From Eutypella sp. D-1 (taxonomy: Eukaryota > Ascomycota > Sordariomycetes > Xylariales > Diatrypaceae): a stretch of DNA of 64,000 nt. Both the position numbers and the translations under genes were made by a program. The stretch lies in the NCBI GenBank assembly GCA_023313575.1, contig JAJTTP010000001.1:5084001-5148000 (forward strand). Direction: 5' to 3'. Under the pieces are notes generated by a model. It was not told the origin of the DNA, searched no databases, and saw only the letters and a program-made list of their open reading frames with translations. Position 1 is the stretch's first letter. The number at the start of each line of letters is the position of its first letter. Positions 52,746 through 64,000 of the stretch are shown in pieces.

Positions 52746-55700
52746 ATTCTGTCTTCTATAGGAACACTGTCTTGTGAATGATTTTGGAAGGGAAGTGGTT
52801 CGAAGGTGCTTCTCTACGAGAGAAGAACGGGGATGGGCAAGGGAGGGAACAGGAGACTCGCTGCGCTGAGAAGTATTGGCTGGACTAGAAGTAGAAACAA
52901 GTTAGACACTTCTGGTATCACAAAGAGCTACGTAGGCAGGTATATGAAGTTGAAGGGGAGGAAAGAATGAGGGGAGGTATGGAGGGAGGTATGAACGGTA
53001 TGGTTTATATATTCACATACTTATATAGACCTTTTGTTGGGATGTAGTGATGGTATGACCTGGAAAGAAGAAGAGTACGGTGACCGGTATGGCCGGTATG
53101 CACTCGGGATCGAAGGGGCGTTGATATTGAGGAGGGAGGAAGTAACTTGAGGCGACCAATGGAAGAAATGGAAGAAATGGAAGATGAATAAAGAGTTGAA
53201 GAGAGGTGACAAGTCCTAAGGTGAGGCCCAAGAGAAAGTATACGCCTAGACGACATATTACATATTACATAGGGCAGCTACCTAGATACTACCTAGAAAA
53301 AAGTTACCCGTACTTACATAAATAAGTGAAAAAAATGCAATACATATGTGATATACCTAAGTATGTGATATACTAAGTACGTGATATGACACAAGGGCTA
53401 ACCAAAGTACTAAATATGGAAGTAGGTTAGGTTAGGTTAGGTATGTAAGGAAGGAATGAACAGTCCATAGGAGGGGTAAAAGGGACAGACAGAGGGGTTG
53501 GTAGTGCTAAAGGAGGGGCAATTCAGGTACCTCGCAGCCAAAGCAGCCTCGGAATGATACCCTTAACCCCCGTAGCTCTGAAGTCGCCCAATATTGCGGA
53601 GAATTATGGGGCTGCATTTAGTTATAGGGCGGTTAGAGGTTACTTGTAGCAAGCTGCGTACATAGGCGGTGTGGTCTGTGTCATGTCTCAAATATCTAAC
53701 TCTACCAAAGTGACACCTCGACGTACGGATATATCGGATACCTAACTACTTACATTACATACCTACCTATATGTACTTAGGTAGGTATAACACTCTCACA
53801 CATACATGCTTTACATACTTACCTACTTAGTGGTATAAGCAGTCATCCGTCCATATGTCCCTGGGTGTGTTCGGGTACGCAACATATCGAGGTCACCAGA
53901 ATCGAAAAGTCTTTGCCGGACTTTTTCGTCCCTTCCAAAATACTCATTCTGGAAACATAGCACAAACATAGCCCGTTTCTTCATGCATGTCTGATGTTTC
54001 TTACATACCCCATGTGGTTTGCTATGCTGTAAAACAACATTCAGCATCATGAACGTACCAAGTAACCTGGGCAGGCCAGGCAGGCATAGCCTCATCTGGC
54101 CGGTCAGGCCTGTCCAGCCTGTATCATGTCAAACTATGTATATGTTAGATGGCTAAACGATCGGATCTCATCTTTCCAGGGCAACTACTACAACTAGGCG
54201 TGTGCAGTTTTCCTTTGTGCAATGAATGTTTGAGGCGAAAACTATATCTTGTCATACCTACCTACTATATAGGTACGAGTTAAGTCACCTACGCCCCAAG
54301 TTGGTTGCTCCTATGTCGTCTTTCTTGTTTGACCTTACGATTGGGATGACGGAAAGAGGCCTCACATTGCGCAAACCGAGCTGCATTCTACCTTGTTGAG
54401 CGGACTCGAAAACTTCCGGTGAGCCAACTCGGACTCCTGTTTGCTTTCTAAGATGTTCCGGGTCGAGAAATTCACACCGCGTTATGGACTATTTGAAACA
54501 ACAAACAACACAGCAATATTCGCAGGATGTTTCCGCCGCATGGTTGTCGGGATGTTGACGTAGTCGGGATGTCGACGTATATGAATATGTCACTCTTAGC
54601 GGCGAAGTCCTTCTCTTTCTTTCTTTCTTTCGGGATGACCTCCTGCATCGAAACCCGTGTTGACATCACGATGTCATGTTGTGTGCCATTTCCGGTATGA
54701 AATGCTATACACCGAGATGGACAGAAGGTAGTGATATGATGCACTTACTCTCCGGTCCCCATACTTAGATGACGAGTCCTGTCGACCAGTCTGGCTGTAT
54801 GAACGGAAGTTAAATCAAACACACTGTCAAAAATGATATCTTCCGGTTGGAATGGCCAGACTGCACCCATCTAGATCACATGTTCCTGCAAGTTGCGTGT
54901 CGATATTCTCGGAGAGGGCAACCGTATATTGCCTTGCATCTATGAGGTGTTCTTCGTGTTCGAAAATGCTAGAGCCTGTATACAAGAGTCTGTTCGAATT
55001 CCGCTTACCTATCCCTTTGCCTTCATAGGCAAGTTAGGGAAACGGAAGTTATGTTATATGCCTAAGGATCCGCTTCGATGGAACGCGACGTCGGCAATTT
55101 ATCAGAAAGCTTGATCCCGCTACAGACCGGATTGGGTCGAGGATCGACAGCAAATAGATGAAAACATCATATGGGGTTCTACGGCAAAAGCAATTTGGAC
55201 CCTTGGAAATCGATGCATCTCCGAGACCATACCGTGCTGCATATTTCAGCCATTTTTTACTTCTATTCCCAAGGGTATCGTCGCGTGGGGGCTGGGGAAG
55301 AGACCCCAGGGTCTCTATCAGTTCTCGTCGCTAAGACTACTCTAGTAAAGTGCCCGCCAACTAACCTGCCGAGACGTAAAGTGACTATCAGGACGTGACG
55401 CTTGTGGGGCCCCTAGCTTTTGTTATCTCTCCTCGACCCTTGACAAATCCTCGCTAGTCACTATAAGGCTGGGGCTTACTTAACAGTTATAGAACCTCTC
55501 GAGATAAGCACTGCCGATCTTGAGAGAGTTCAACGTCGCTGTCGTGGTTCTATTATTATGAGCTCCTATCATCTAGGTATCTTCCTTGGACGCATAGTTC
55601 ACCATGGAGTTCTTTCCACGGGTTCTAGGTCGATAGGACAATAGTATGGCCGGCATATCCCCGTCCCCTGAGAAGCCGCTTTCCAGAAAGAAAAAGCATT

Positions 55701-57205
55701 TCAGCAATATAATAGCACCTCATCATTAAAAATTGGTCGGTCCGTTCACAGACACGACAGTATGTATGACTGGGGTCCGAATTGGGGGTTACCATGCGCC
55801 AAGTAACGAGTCATAGATGAGAGAAAAGCTTGTTCCCAAGGAAGATGCCCGAGTCTTTGGTATCGAACTCCTGACTAGCTACTTAGCCACTAATATCGCA
55901 TGCCGTCCTTATCTCTCCTTCTCCCGGGGACGGCCGGGACGAGGTGGGTCGAGTCGTATTCGATCCCCCCCTGGCTTGTGATAAGGGTGTGATGGGCTGC
56001 TTACCATCGATATGTACCGGGATCGTAACTCATACGCCGGCGTTGCCAACAGCCTGGAATCTCAGCATCTTGATTCGTCCAGGACGCCACTGATAAGGAC
56101 CCTTTGGCTGGCGTTGGCACATCCCCATCCTTATCGTACTGGCTTTTGCTCCCGGCGTTCGGCTGGCTCTGCCAACTCCCTACTGCGCAGTGACCATGTC
56201 GGTGGCGTTTCCTCCTGTCCCCGACGGTGGTGAGACTGGTCGATCAGCTTGGGCAGCTGGGGGAGCATCCTCCGAAGCAAACTGCAAAAGCTTCTCTGGG
56301 CTCCGACTGTACGGCGAATTCCAGTGGTTCTACCAATTCATGGTGTTGCATTTTCGCTTATATACTTAGTGGACCTCAGCGCCCGCCTCCTCCCGCCTTG
56401 ACCCTCTGAATGCTACGGTCGCTATAAGGAAGGTCACGTCCAAGTCATAAACAACAGCGCCCTGGACACCAAGTACTGAGGTCATAGGAGTAGCCTGACA
56501 AGCCCACCGGTTGTTATCAGTGCTTTCGTATCGTGGATGGTGTCCGTCAGGTTTAGCGTCGTGGAAGTTCGAGGGCTAAGTGATATCGAAGCCGCACCCT
56601 TATCCCCGGCTCTCTTCAGAAGATACAGCCTGGCACGCCAAGGTCCCTTTACACCATCAGGACAAGCATAAGACCTACCTACATTCTTATCTATCTCGAA
56701 GCCCCATCGACAGGCGCCCTTCCAAGCCTCGACGGTGGCTCAAGAGCACTAGGTCGACCAGGGCTCGGGCTCCTGCTCCTTCAACCCTATTGGGCAGTGT
56801 TGATATTAATGCTTCATTTGCTGTTGGTTTGAGCATCTCCGACCGATAACCTACCGTTACTATAACGGACCAGGTCCCCACAACAAATACACCCGTGAAG
56901 GGCACCAGTCGACGTTAGTGCCAGGGAGTCGACGTGCCTGGCCCACCCCAGAGATACGCTCCGGAGATGCACGTTTGAGATCACTTCTCCCTGCTGCCCG
57001 TCGTCACGACGGCATCTCGATATAAGAGAACTGCTGTCGACTAGCCGGAAAGCAAGACTCGAGCCTGGCAAGATCATCACGAACATCACATCGCCTGCAA
57101 AAGGGGGGCCGTCAACAACGAGTTTTAAACATTGTGTTTTATAGAGCCACATCCAACCCCTGAGTTGACACTTGGCGAGCTTTGTCACGCTACCAGCTCG
57201 CAAAA
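52746..57205. other. 4.5 kb gene-free interval between divergent aminopeptidase and nitrate transporter genes
   Basis: The left kilobase contains the aminopeptidase promoter and several TAGGTAGG/ACCTACCT sequences (53278-53295, 53758-53790, 54258-54275), plus an AGGTT triplication at 53424-53442. From about 54,900 to 57,100 the sequence is more evenly mixed in base composition, with many short open frames but no recognisable domain. It could be decayed coding sequence or simply unannotated DNA; I cannot tell. The last 400 bp should be the nitrate transporter promoter; GATA sequences occur (about 56690, 56847, 56953, 57019). Confidence 0.45.
53424..53442. repeat. AGGTT x3 short tandem repeat
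   Basis: Three AGGTT units plus AGGT. The period is five, not the six of fungal telomere repeats, so it is not telomeric. Confidence 0.8.
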
Positions 57206-58890
57206 ATGCAGCTATCCTACCTTTGGGCTACCCCGGATGTGAATCCGATAAACCGTAAGGCTCGGTCCATACCAGTGCTCAACTTGGTAAATGTATACGG
57301 GCGGGTATTCTTCTTTTCGTGGTGGGGATTCATGGTAGCGTTCTGGGCGTGGTATACCTTTCCCCCACTTGTAAGTAGAGGCACAAACCCCCTATGGTCA
57401 TAGTGACTGGCGGCTGGACTAACACTTTGGGTTCCAGTTAACACATACTATCAAAGCCAACCTAAAGCTTTCACCGGCCGAGGTTGCCAACTCCAACATC
57501 GTCTCCCTATGTGCTACGTAGGTAGTTCCCGAACCCTCTCCCCCACAACCTATATTATAGGGCCCCGAGACTAACGACCTATAGACTGCTAGTTCGGGTC
57601 ATTGCCGGCCCGGCGTGCGACTTGTACGGTCCTAAAAAAGTGTTCGCTGGCATACTCCTAATAGGGTCTATCCCTCTTGGCCTAGCGCCCCTCGTTAAGA
57701 ATGCTCAGGGCCTGTACGCGAGCCGCTTCTTCATCGGGATACTGGGCGGCTCGTTTGTCCCCTGCCAGGTCTGGTCTACCGGGTTCTTCGACAAGAACGT
57801 CGTAGGCACAGCCAACGCGCTGACCGGGGGGTGGGGGAACGCGGGCGGTGGCATCACCTACTTCATCATGCCCGCAGTCCTCGACTCCCTCGTGGCCCGC
57901 GGTCACAGCGCCGGCGTGGCGTGGCGCCTGACCTTTATCGTACCCCTTGTCGTGACCCTAGCCACGGGTGTGGCCATGCTGCTGTTGTGCCCCGACACAC
58001 CGACGGGCCGGTGGTCCGAGCGACACCTCCAGGCCGAAGAGAACCTGAAGTCGCACGGCATCAGCGAGACCTCCTCCGCCGTCATCGAGATCCCCGGCAC
58101 GATCACGGACAAGCCGGGCCAGACGGAGGCATGCGGAAGCATCAGCGGCGGGGAGGAAAAGGAGCCTCCACGGAGGACGGAGGCGTTCTGGGACCATGAG
58201 GCGGCGCTGTCTAAGGCGGAGATGCTGGAGGCGGGGCGGGGCGAAGTAGTGGAGAAGCCGTCATGGGGCGCCGCGGCGCGCATGGCGGTGTCTTCGCAGG
58301 CCCTCTTCCAGGTCGCCACGTACTTCTGCTCGTTCGGCGCGGAGCTGGCGATCAACTCGGTCCTCTCGTCGTACTACCTACACAACTTCCCCTGGCTGGG
58401 CCAGACGACGGCGTCGAACTGGGCTGCGATGTTCGGGTTCCTGAACCTCGTGACCCGGCCCCTCGGCGGCGTCGTCGCTGACCTGCTGTACCGCAGCATG
58501 GGCCGCAGCCTCTGGGCGAAGAAGGCGTGGATCGTGGCGTGCGGCTGCGTCGCGGGCGCCCTGCTCATCGTCATCGGAACCCTCGACCCGCACGGACTGC
58601 CGACCATGATCGGGCTGGTGGCGCTGATGGCGCTGTTCCTCGAGGCCGGCAACGGCGCCAACTTCGCCCTGATCCCGCACGTGCACCCGCGCGCCAACGG
58701 CGTGCTCTCCGGCGTCACCGGCGCCGGCGGCAACCTCGGCGGCGTCGTCTTCGCCATAGTCTTCCGCTTCGTCGACGCCGGCACCGGATACGCCCACGCC
58801 TTCTGGATCATTGGCGTCATCATGATCGCTCTCAACCTCTGCCTCTGCTGGGTTCCGCCCATGCCACGCGGCCAATTCGGCGGCCACTAA
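57206..58890 (+). CDS. High-affinity nitrate transporter, NNP family of the MFS (CrnA/NrtA, NIT-10 type)
   Basis: Three exons: 57206-57370, 57438-57517 and 57585-58890, giving 516 residues; intron 1 is phase 0 (GTAAGT, TTCCAG) and intron 2 phase 2 (GTAGGT, GACTAAC branch, CTATAG). Twelve membrane helices are expected. Both nitrate signatures are visible: GGWGNAGGG at about 163-171 and GAGGNLGG at about 461-468. The two arginines that bind nitrate in NrtA-type proteins correspond to LLVRVIAGP (about R86) and LVTRPLGG (about R373). A large hydrophilic loop of about 85 residues sits between helices 6 and 7, as in other fungal NNP proteins. It should import nitrate with protons across the plasma membrane for reduction by nitrate and nitrite reductases, which are not in this window. 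Family regulation is by GATA (AreA/NIT2) and NirA/NIT4 factors. The protein starts [24 protein letters not shown], typical for the family. Confidence 0.94.
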
Positions 58891-61800
58891 GAAATGACAA
58901 CAATCATGATAATCATACGCTTACTCCTGTGATGCTGGGTTGGTCTGGTGTTCGGTAGGCGGCCGGGGCGATGTTATATGTTCACGAGTTGGAAAGTTTT
59001 CCTATCGAATTATGCGTGGATAGCGTGTTAGGCGTTCAGGGGCATTGAGTGTTTGGTTTATTCCCCTGTATCGGGAGGTTCATCGCAGAAGGCGGGCATG
59101 GGAAACTGGTCTCATCCCGATGTGTTGTGATACCTATCTACATTTCAACCGGAAGCAAATTTAAACATTATCTTACAAGTGTCTCTAGGGAGCCTATTTT
59201 GTGCTTAGCCATCCCCTAGAGCCTATCGCTGCATATGAGAGTATCTGTGTGCTCGCTTGACGTATATGATTTCACAAGGCAAATAGCAACCATGCCAGCC
59301 GAACAATGACGCTGGCCGCTTGAACTTCATCCCGGCTCATAGAATGACACTGAAATACTTAGGTGTCTACTCTACATCTAAGACCACTCACGTCGCCAAT
59401 TTAACCTCCTCCACATTCCCTCATCAGCCGAGGTCATCCCTAGATACCCCCTCGAAAGTCAGGCCAGGAAGATATCCGAGTCACCGTCTGCGATATGACG
59501 GAATCCACCCCATATCTACATACTTGCCTGCCCGAATATAATGCCAGTCTCTAAGTCTGCCTTGCCGTTTCATGTGAACCCTGTGAGTGCTAGGTGGGGC
59601 ACAGAGTTGAAATGAGGCGTTAGAAACTAGCCTGGGTATACTTATACATACTTAGTTCGATTATCACACTGCTATGGTGAAGCAATACCCTGGAACTTGA
59701 GCTCGATAATAGACTTTCCGTCGCTGGCTCTGCTGTGCCTCGCGGGCTCCGACCACTTAATAACCAGCTAGTCCCTAGAGATGAGGTGGAACGGCCGTTG
59801 CCCGCTTAGATATGGTAGTTCGTGCGTAGATAGATTGTTAGATTAGATAGATGGTCAACGTATCGGAACCCGCACGTAGCTACTGACTACACATTGGACA
59901 ATTCAGATTCCGTAGCGCGGGAAAGCCCATCGTATATTTGGTACATGGCAGCCGTGTGTACGATGTAGGTCCGGCCATCTCTATGTAGTGCCCCTCAAGA
60001 TTGCTCTCTGTGACGTAGAGATGGCGTTTGGCAGAGAGGCCATTGGAATGCCTTCTCACTCGTGACTTACGTTATATACGTAGCATGCCAGGCCAAGATG
60101 CATTTCGTGTCCATGCCAGACTAACCAAGCGACATTTTCAACATGTAAATGTCGCCGCACTCTTCTACATACCTACAATACAACGTTACTCTGGCGCTCG
60201 CTGAGCGGGCCAGGAACTTAGATATCTTAACTGCTATTATGTATGGGTACATACATAGTAATAGTCGTAGTAGTACTCTAGTACTGTTAACAAGCACAGC
60301 CATGTCCATGTGGGGGTATATGAATTTAAATGTCGTATGCTTCTCCGTTGTTAGAGTGATGTTTTCTTCGTTAGTTTATTATGTAATTGACATTTCGCGC
60401 GGTGTGCTGTTCGGGGGCGCATATGATAGACCCGTAGACCCATCACCAAGTCACCATGATCGTGAATATGAACATGTCCGCGGCTTCACTTCGCGGAAAA
60501 AAACTAAGCGCGCCCCCCCCCCCCCCGGGACGAGGGCGCAGGCAGATCACTACGGGATTTAGGACAAGCGGCGGTCCATCGGGAGAATATGGGGGGCAAA
60601 GTGCGGGCCATCTTTAGAGGCCGCCGTTTTGAATACGAGAGTACAGTAAAGAAAGGAAAGGGTTATTGAAATGAAAAAGATAGTTCTTTCTAATGCAAAC
60701 ATGGCTAATAGAATATTACACATATCGGATACGAAACACGCTCTTGTTGCAATGCACTTAAATTATCAGATGTGGCGATAGATAGCGCCCGAATTTACAT
60801 ACAGTATGTAGTCAAGCAGTTCATTAGTGCGAGTGAGATGGTTATGGCCTCAGCCAGTCAGTCAGTCACATGCTTATCTGAAAATGACGTGGGGCTTCCG
60901 GTACAGACAGAGGTCCATAGATTCTACTTGTCTGTAGATAGGTACCTGCGGCACGAATCTATTTATCTCTATCTCGACTCATCACGAGATGGACGCACGA
61001 ACGAACGGACCCAACTCCAGAGAGCATTGTTGTTGAGTATCTAGTTGAACTTCCCCACACAAAACGGCTGTGACAGCGAACTAGCTAGTTTAAAAAGACT
61101 GGGCATATATAGAGATACGGGTAGATCAGCGCCCACCACTACCCCTTTGGGGGCAAGAGTAGAAGGCGACCTCTTCGGTGTCCGGCACGCACGAGACATC
61201 TGGGTCCAGGAACCCAACTTAACCTAACAGCCTAACCAACCCGGCTGACCCAGTCATGTGGCTTAGTATTGTAGTGAATTTAAGTCCAATCGTAAATGCG
61301 GCTCTGTCGTGAGATACACCGTTCATGACCCTCCCGTCAAAAGCCCGTGGCAACGTGGGATTTTTACCAACCCGTCATGACGTCGAGTAAGTACATACGT
61401 AGGGAGGGGGGTGGATCCAAGGACCTGGGCACCCGCCAGAGCAGCAGGAGCACAAACATGGCATGGCGGCAGCCGAGATCTGCGCGTAGGTTGCCTGCGC
61501 GTAGGTCGAGTACTCGCGTAGGTTCTGTCCTGGAGGAGGGATTGTCAGATCGCCAAGATGATTTTCACTTCTGATTTCATGATGAGTAAGTCACGGCACA
61601 TCATTGGAAACTACACTCGATCGCGGAAAGAGAGATAGGTTGTTTGGGAGGGGGAGGGGGGGTTTGAATAACATCAACGCATCTTAAGTCATATACATTT
61701 CAATATCTGTTTTCTTTCTCCTTTACCTCAACGTACAAACATAACCCCTTCCAATTATCTCACCATCAAATACATGTACGTACATGAGAAAGAGAATGCG

Positions 61801-62146
61801 GCGCGCGCGCACACGCACACACACACACATGGATCAATCATATCATGACCACATACATATATATGCGCCGTCGCGGCGCAAAGAGCGAAAAAACCCACAA
61901 CCCCCAACTCGCCTCCCAGTATTTTGATGCCGTGCCCATTCCTTGCCCAACCCCATCCCATTAGATCCTTTCCCCGTTAAGTTAAAAGTTTCCATCCATC
62001 CATCCAAAACGCTATGTTTTATGCGAGAAATTATACATTGTCGTTTCCCCGGATGCGGGCGGGACTCTGATCTATATAGTATATGGTTAATCCTAATCCA
62101 GGGCGGTTAGAGGTACCCGACACGAGAAAGCGGGAGCGGAGGCTCC
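58891..62146. other. 3.3 kb gene-free interval between convergent transporter and KRE9-like genes
   Basis: Contains a C14 run at 60513-60526, three spaced CGCGTAGGT copies at 61481-61523, a GC then CA repeat at 61801-61829, and AGTC-type repeats near 60855-60870. Open frames are short and without recognisable domains. The first few hundred bases should be the transporter 3' UTR. Confidence 0.5.
61481..61523. repeat. Three spaced CGCGTAGGT copies
   Basis: TGCGCGTAGG appears at 61481-61490 and 61496-61505, then TCGCGTAGG about 10 bp later. Units are unequally spaced, so this is a cluster of one short motif, not a strict tandem repeat. Confidence 0.7.
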
Positions 62147-63200
62147 TTATAGGGCAAAAGCGGCCACCGCGATACCGGCAATAACGGCCAGCGAGGTGAC
62201 GGCGTTCTTGCTGGCAGGGGAGACCGGGACCACCGAAGGAGGAGCCTCGACAGCCGGGGTCGTGGCGGCAGGCGGGGGCGCGGCAACGGGAGCGGGGGTC
62301 GACGGCGCAGGGGGGGCCGGCGGGGCCGCGGGAGGGGGAACGACGCTGGTAATCAGGCTGGTGGTAGGAGCCGGCGGGGGCGGGGGCGGGGCCGAGGTAG
62401 TGGTCTCGCAGTCGCTGGACCAGTAGCCGGGTCCCTTGGGGCCTCCGTACGGACCACCGGGGCCGTGACCACCGCCAGGGGGGCCGTAGCCGCCCTTAGT
62501 GGTAGCGGTGGTAGTGGCCGTGGTGGTCGCCTTGCTAGTGCTAGTGGTGGTAGCCTTGCTGGTGGTGGTAGTGGTCGCCTTGCTGGTCGTCGTGACTGTG
62601 GTAGTCTTAGTGGTGGTGCTACTAGTACTCTTCGTGCTGCTACTGCTGCTGCTAGAGCTGCTAGTAGAGCTAGGGGTAGCCTCCTTACCGCCTTCCTTAC
62701 CGCCCTCCTCGCCACCAGCACCGGACTCACCACCGGGCTTGCCAAATTGCTGGTTGCCACAGTTGGTGTTGTCGATGTGGAAGGGGAACGAGTACTGGAA
62801 GAGGTCCTCATCCTCCTGGGAAGCAATCTTAATTCCGTAGGTAGCGTCCTTGCCCAGCGAGCAATCCACAGTCCAGGAGAGCTGGTTCTTGGTGACGTCA
62901 ACGCCGGCTATGGTTCAACATTAGCATCCATGGGTGGCACGTGATCAGATCAGGTAAGGATCTGTATATCTTACTGGCGATCTTGTTGCCGAGCTGGAGG
63001 GTCTCGGGGGTAGCGCCAGCCATAAGGGTGACATCGACCAGACCGTTGTGGTTGTTAGCCGCCCACACGATGTTGTAAACGCTGCCAGCGGGGACATCCT
63101 CATCCTTGGCAGGAGAGGACATGACGGCGAAGCCGGCAACCTGGGCCATGGCCGAGGCGGCAAAGGCCAGGGCAGAGGCAGCAATAGTAGTAGAGTGCAT
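62147..63200 (-). CDS. KRE9/KNH1-like GPI-anchored cell-wall protein
   Basis: Two exons, 63200-62975 and 62907-62147, with a 67 bp phase-1 intron (GTAAGA donor, CCATAG acceptor), giving 328 residues. Residues 1-19 are a signal peptide (ending SAMAQ). Residues about 20-125 are the Kre9/Knh1-type beta-sandwich domain: FAVMSSPAKDEDVPAGSVYNIVW, VDVTLMAGATPETLQLG, and a C-terminal strand pair with two cysteines (VDCSLG, NTNCGNQ). Residues 140 to about 225 are Ser/Thr/Lys-rich repeats (SKATTT-type units), a site for O-mannosylation. Then come Gly-Pro-rich, and Pro/Ala-rich stretches. The end is a hydrophobic tail (AVTSLAVIAGIAVAAFAL) preceded by small residues, a GPI-attachment signal. Such proteins sit at the outer membrane/wall and support beta-1,6-glucan or wall assembly (family knowledge); the precise role is unknown. 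Confidence 0.88.
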
Positions 63201-64000
63201 GTTGAAGACTAGGTTGATAGACTTTTTTAGTTATGATCTGGGTTGAAGATGTGTAGACTCGGAAGGGGTACCCGGGTAGGCTTGTTAAGTTCAGACGTCG
63301 AACAACGAGCGTAAGGCTGGATATCTCAAAGATGGACTACGAAAGAGAAGAGAAGAGAAGATAACTTCGTACCGATCTGGAAGAGGGAGCGACGATGCTA
63401 TAAGTAAAGGAGTGTTTCAAGCGAGCTGGTCAAGCTGTCGAGCCGGCGCGAGGCAAGATACGATGGTGGCGAAGAAATGAATGAACGAGTCCGTAAGGCT
63501 CAAAGTTTAAAAAAAGGAGTGAATACTTAACCTATGACAGGTTGTCGCCGCAAAGAAGAGAGAATGACGTCTGTTGGAGACTTGGGGTAGGTGAGAAAAG
63601 GGAAGGGAAAGAAGGAGAAGAAGGAAACCTCGTGATGATTTAGGGTGGCCTTGGGAGGTTTTTAGGTGTTTAGTCGCATTGGTGGGAGTTATGGGACCTG
63701 TCGTACAGCACGGCACAATCCACACTACACACTAATACTAACCACTAAGACTATTTGACTACTAGGTAGATATCTTCAAGGTTAAGTGAGGTTTAAGTGA
63801 GGTTACTTTACCAGGGTCACTGACTTACTACTACTATAACCCAACCGCTTATGTATACTACTCCAGGGCTACCAAGTACATAAGTCACATCTCTACAAGT
63901 AACCATCATAGTCCCCCTCAAAGTCGTCCCTGTAATAACATTTAGCGCAAGGCATTTGGCACATTTGGGGGCTTACGGGCTTGGAGGAACATGGGAAAGT
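63201..64000. promoter_or_regulatory. Upstream region of the KRE9-like gene
   Basis: About 800 bp on the 5' side of the minus-strand wall-protein gene, running to the window edge. It is AG-rich near 63340-63365 and 63590-63630. It contains no other gene I can support. A further gene may begin beyond the window. Confidence 0.5.

Noticed and set aside
53424..53442. Possible interstitial telomere repeat
   Set aside because: The unit is five bases (AGGTT), not TTAGGG, and has only three copies.
55850..55910. tRNA-like string (TATCGAACTCCTGACTAG) on the minus strand
   Set aside because: Stems do not pair and there is no acceptor stem; treated as chance.
14054..58890. Nitrate-assimilation cluster joining the molybdopterin subunit and nitrate transporter
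   Set aside because: 43 kb and a dozen unrelated genes separate them; no nitrate or nitrite reductase is present.
1..64000. CRISPR arrays, phage, insertion sequences or secondary-metabolite clusters
   Set aside because: None seen; the gene content and spliceosomal introns are those of a fungal nuclear chromosome.

Overview
The window is nuclear DNA of a filamentous ascomycete (Pezizomycotina, most likely a Sordariomycete; the class-level call is inference). The grounds are short GT-AG introns of about 50-100 bp with CTRAC-type branch sites, genes packed on both strands, pyrimidine-rich upstream regions, and protein families in filamentous-fungal form (fungal mL59, LAA2-like, NNP nitrate transporter, KRE9-like GPI wall protein). 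I see no bacterial, viral or complete transposon sequence. Exon joins below were worked out by hand and checked for reading-frame continuity.

Layout. 0.5-3.3 kb (-): RBR ubiquitin ligase with one intron. 7.3-8.7 kb (-): LEO1, divergent from a Mob-family kinase activator (10.2-12.6 kb, +) that has a 1.2 kb first intron. 14.1-14.4 kb (-): molybdopterin synthase small subunit. 15.7-16.1 kb (-): ribosomal protein eS28. 16.7-18.2 kb (-): dynamitin. 18.7 kb (-): intron-containing tRNA-Phe. 20.8-22.6 kb (+): RTC4-like protein. 23.7-25.4 kb (+): eIF2 gamma. 26.6-27.5 kb (+): protein-kinase-like gene broken by a one-base frameshift. 28.4-30.4 kb (-): LAA2-like AP-1 accessory protein. 31.9-34.2 kb (+): nucleoporin NSP1. 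35.4-36.1 kb (-): mitochondrial ATPase inhibitor IF1. 40.9-42.0 kb (+): 14-3-3 protein. 43.7-44.5 kb (-): DPH4. 45.4-46.2 kb (-): mitochondrial ribosomal protein mL59. 47.0-49.2 kb (+): PRP28 helicase. 50.1-52.7 kb (-): M1 aminopeptidase. 57.2-58.9 kb (+): nitrate transporter. 62.1-63.2 kb (-): KRE9-like GPI-anchored wall protein.

This is mostly a housekeeping neighbourhood: transcription elongation, splicing, cytosolic and mitochondrial translation, nuclear pore, dynein transport, clathrin/AP-1 traffic and signalling adaptors. There is no operon-like or secondary-metabolite logic. The least conserved parts are the frameshifted kinase-like gene and the gene-poor right third (52.7-57.2 and 58.9-62.1 kb). 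Two genes touch nitrate assimilation: the molybdenum-cofactor subunit (nitrate reductase needs Moco) and the nitrate transporter. They lie 43 kb apart and are not a cluster.

I found no convincing new multi-gene system. The observations most worth a second look are an apparent 5'-low to 3'-high GC gradient inside many coding regions, a recurrent TAGGTAGG/CCTAGG sequence in intergenic DNA, the frameshifted kinase-like gene, the Ser-Gly rather than Gly-Gly end of the molybdopterin synthase small subunit, the long first intron of the Mob gene, and a likely intron-bearing 5' leader of the 14-3-3 gene.
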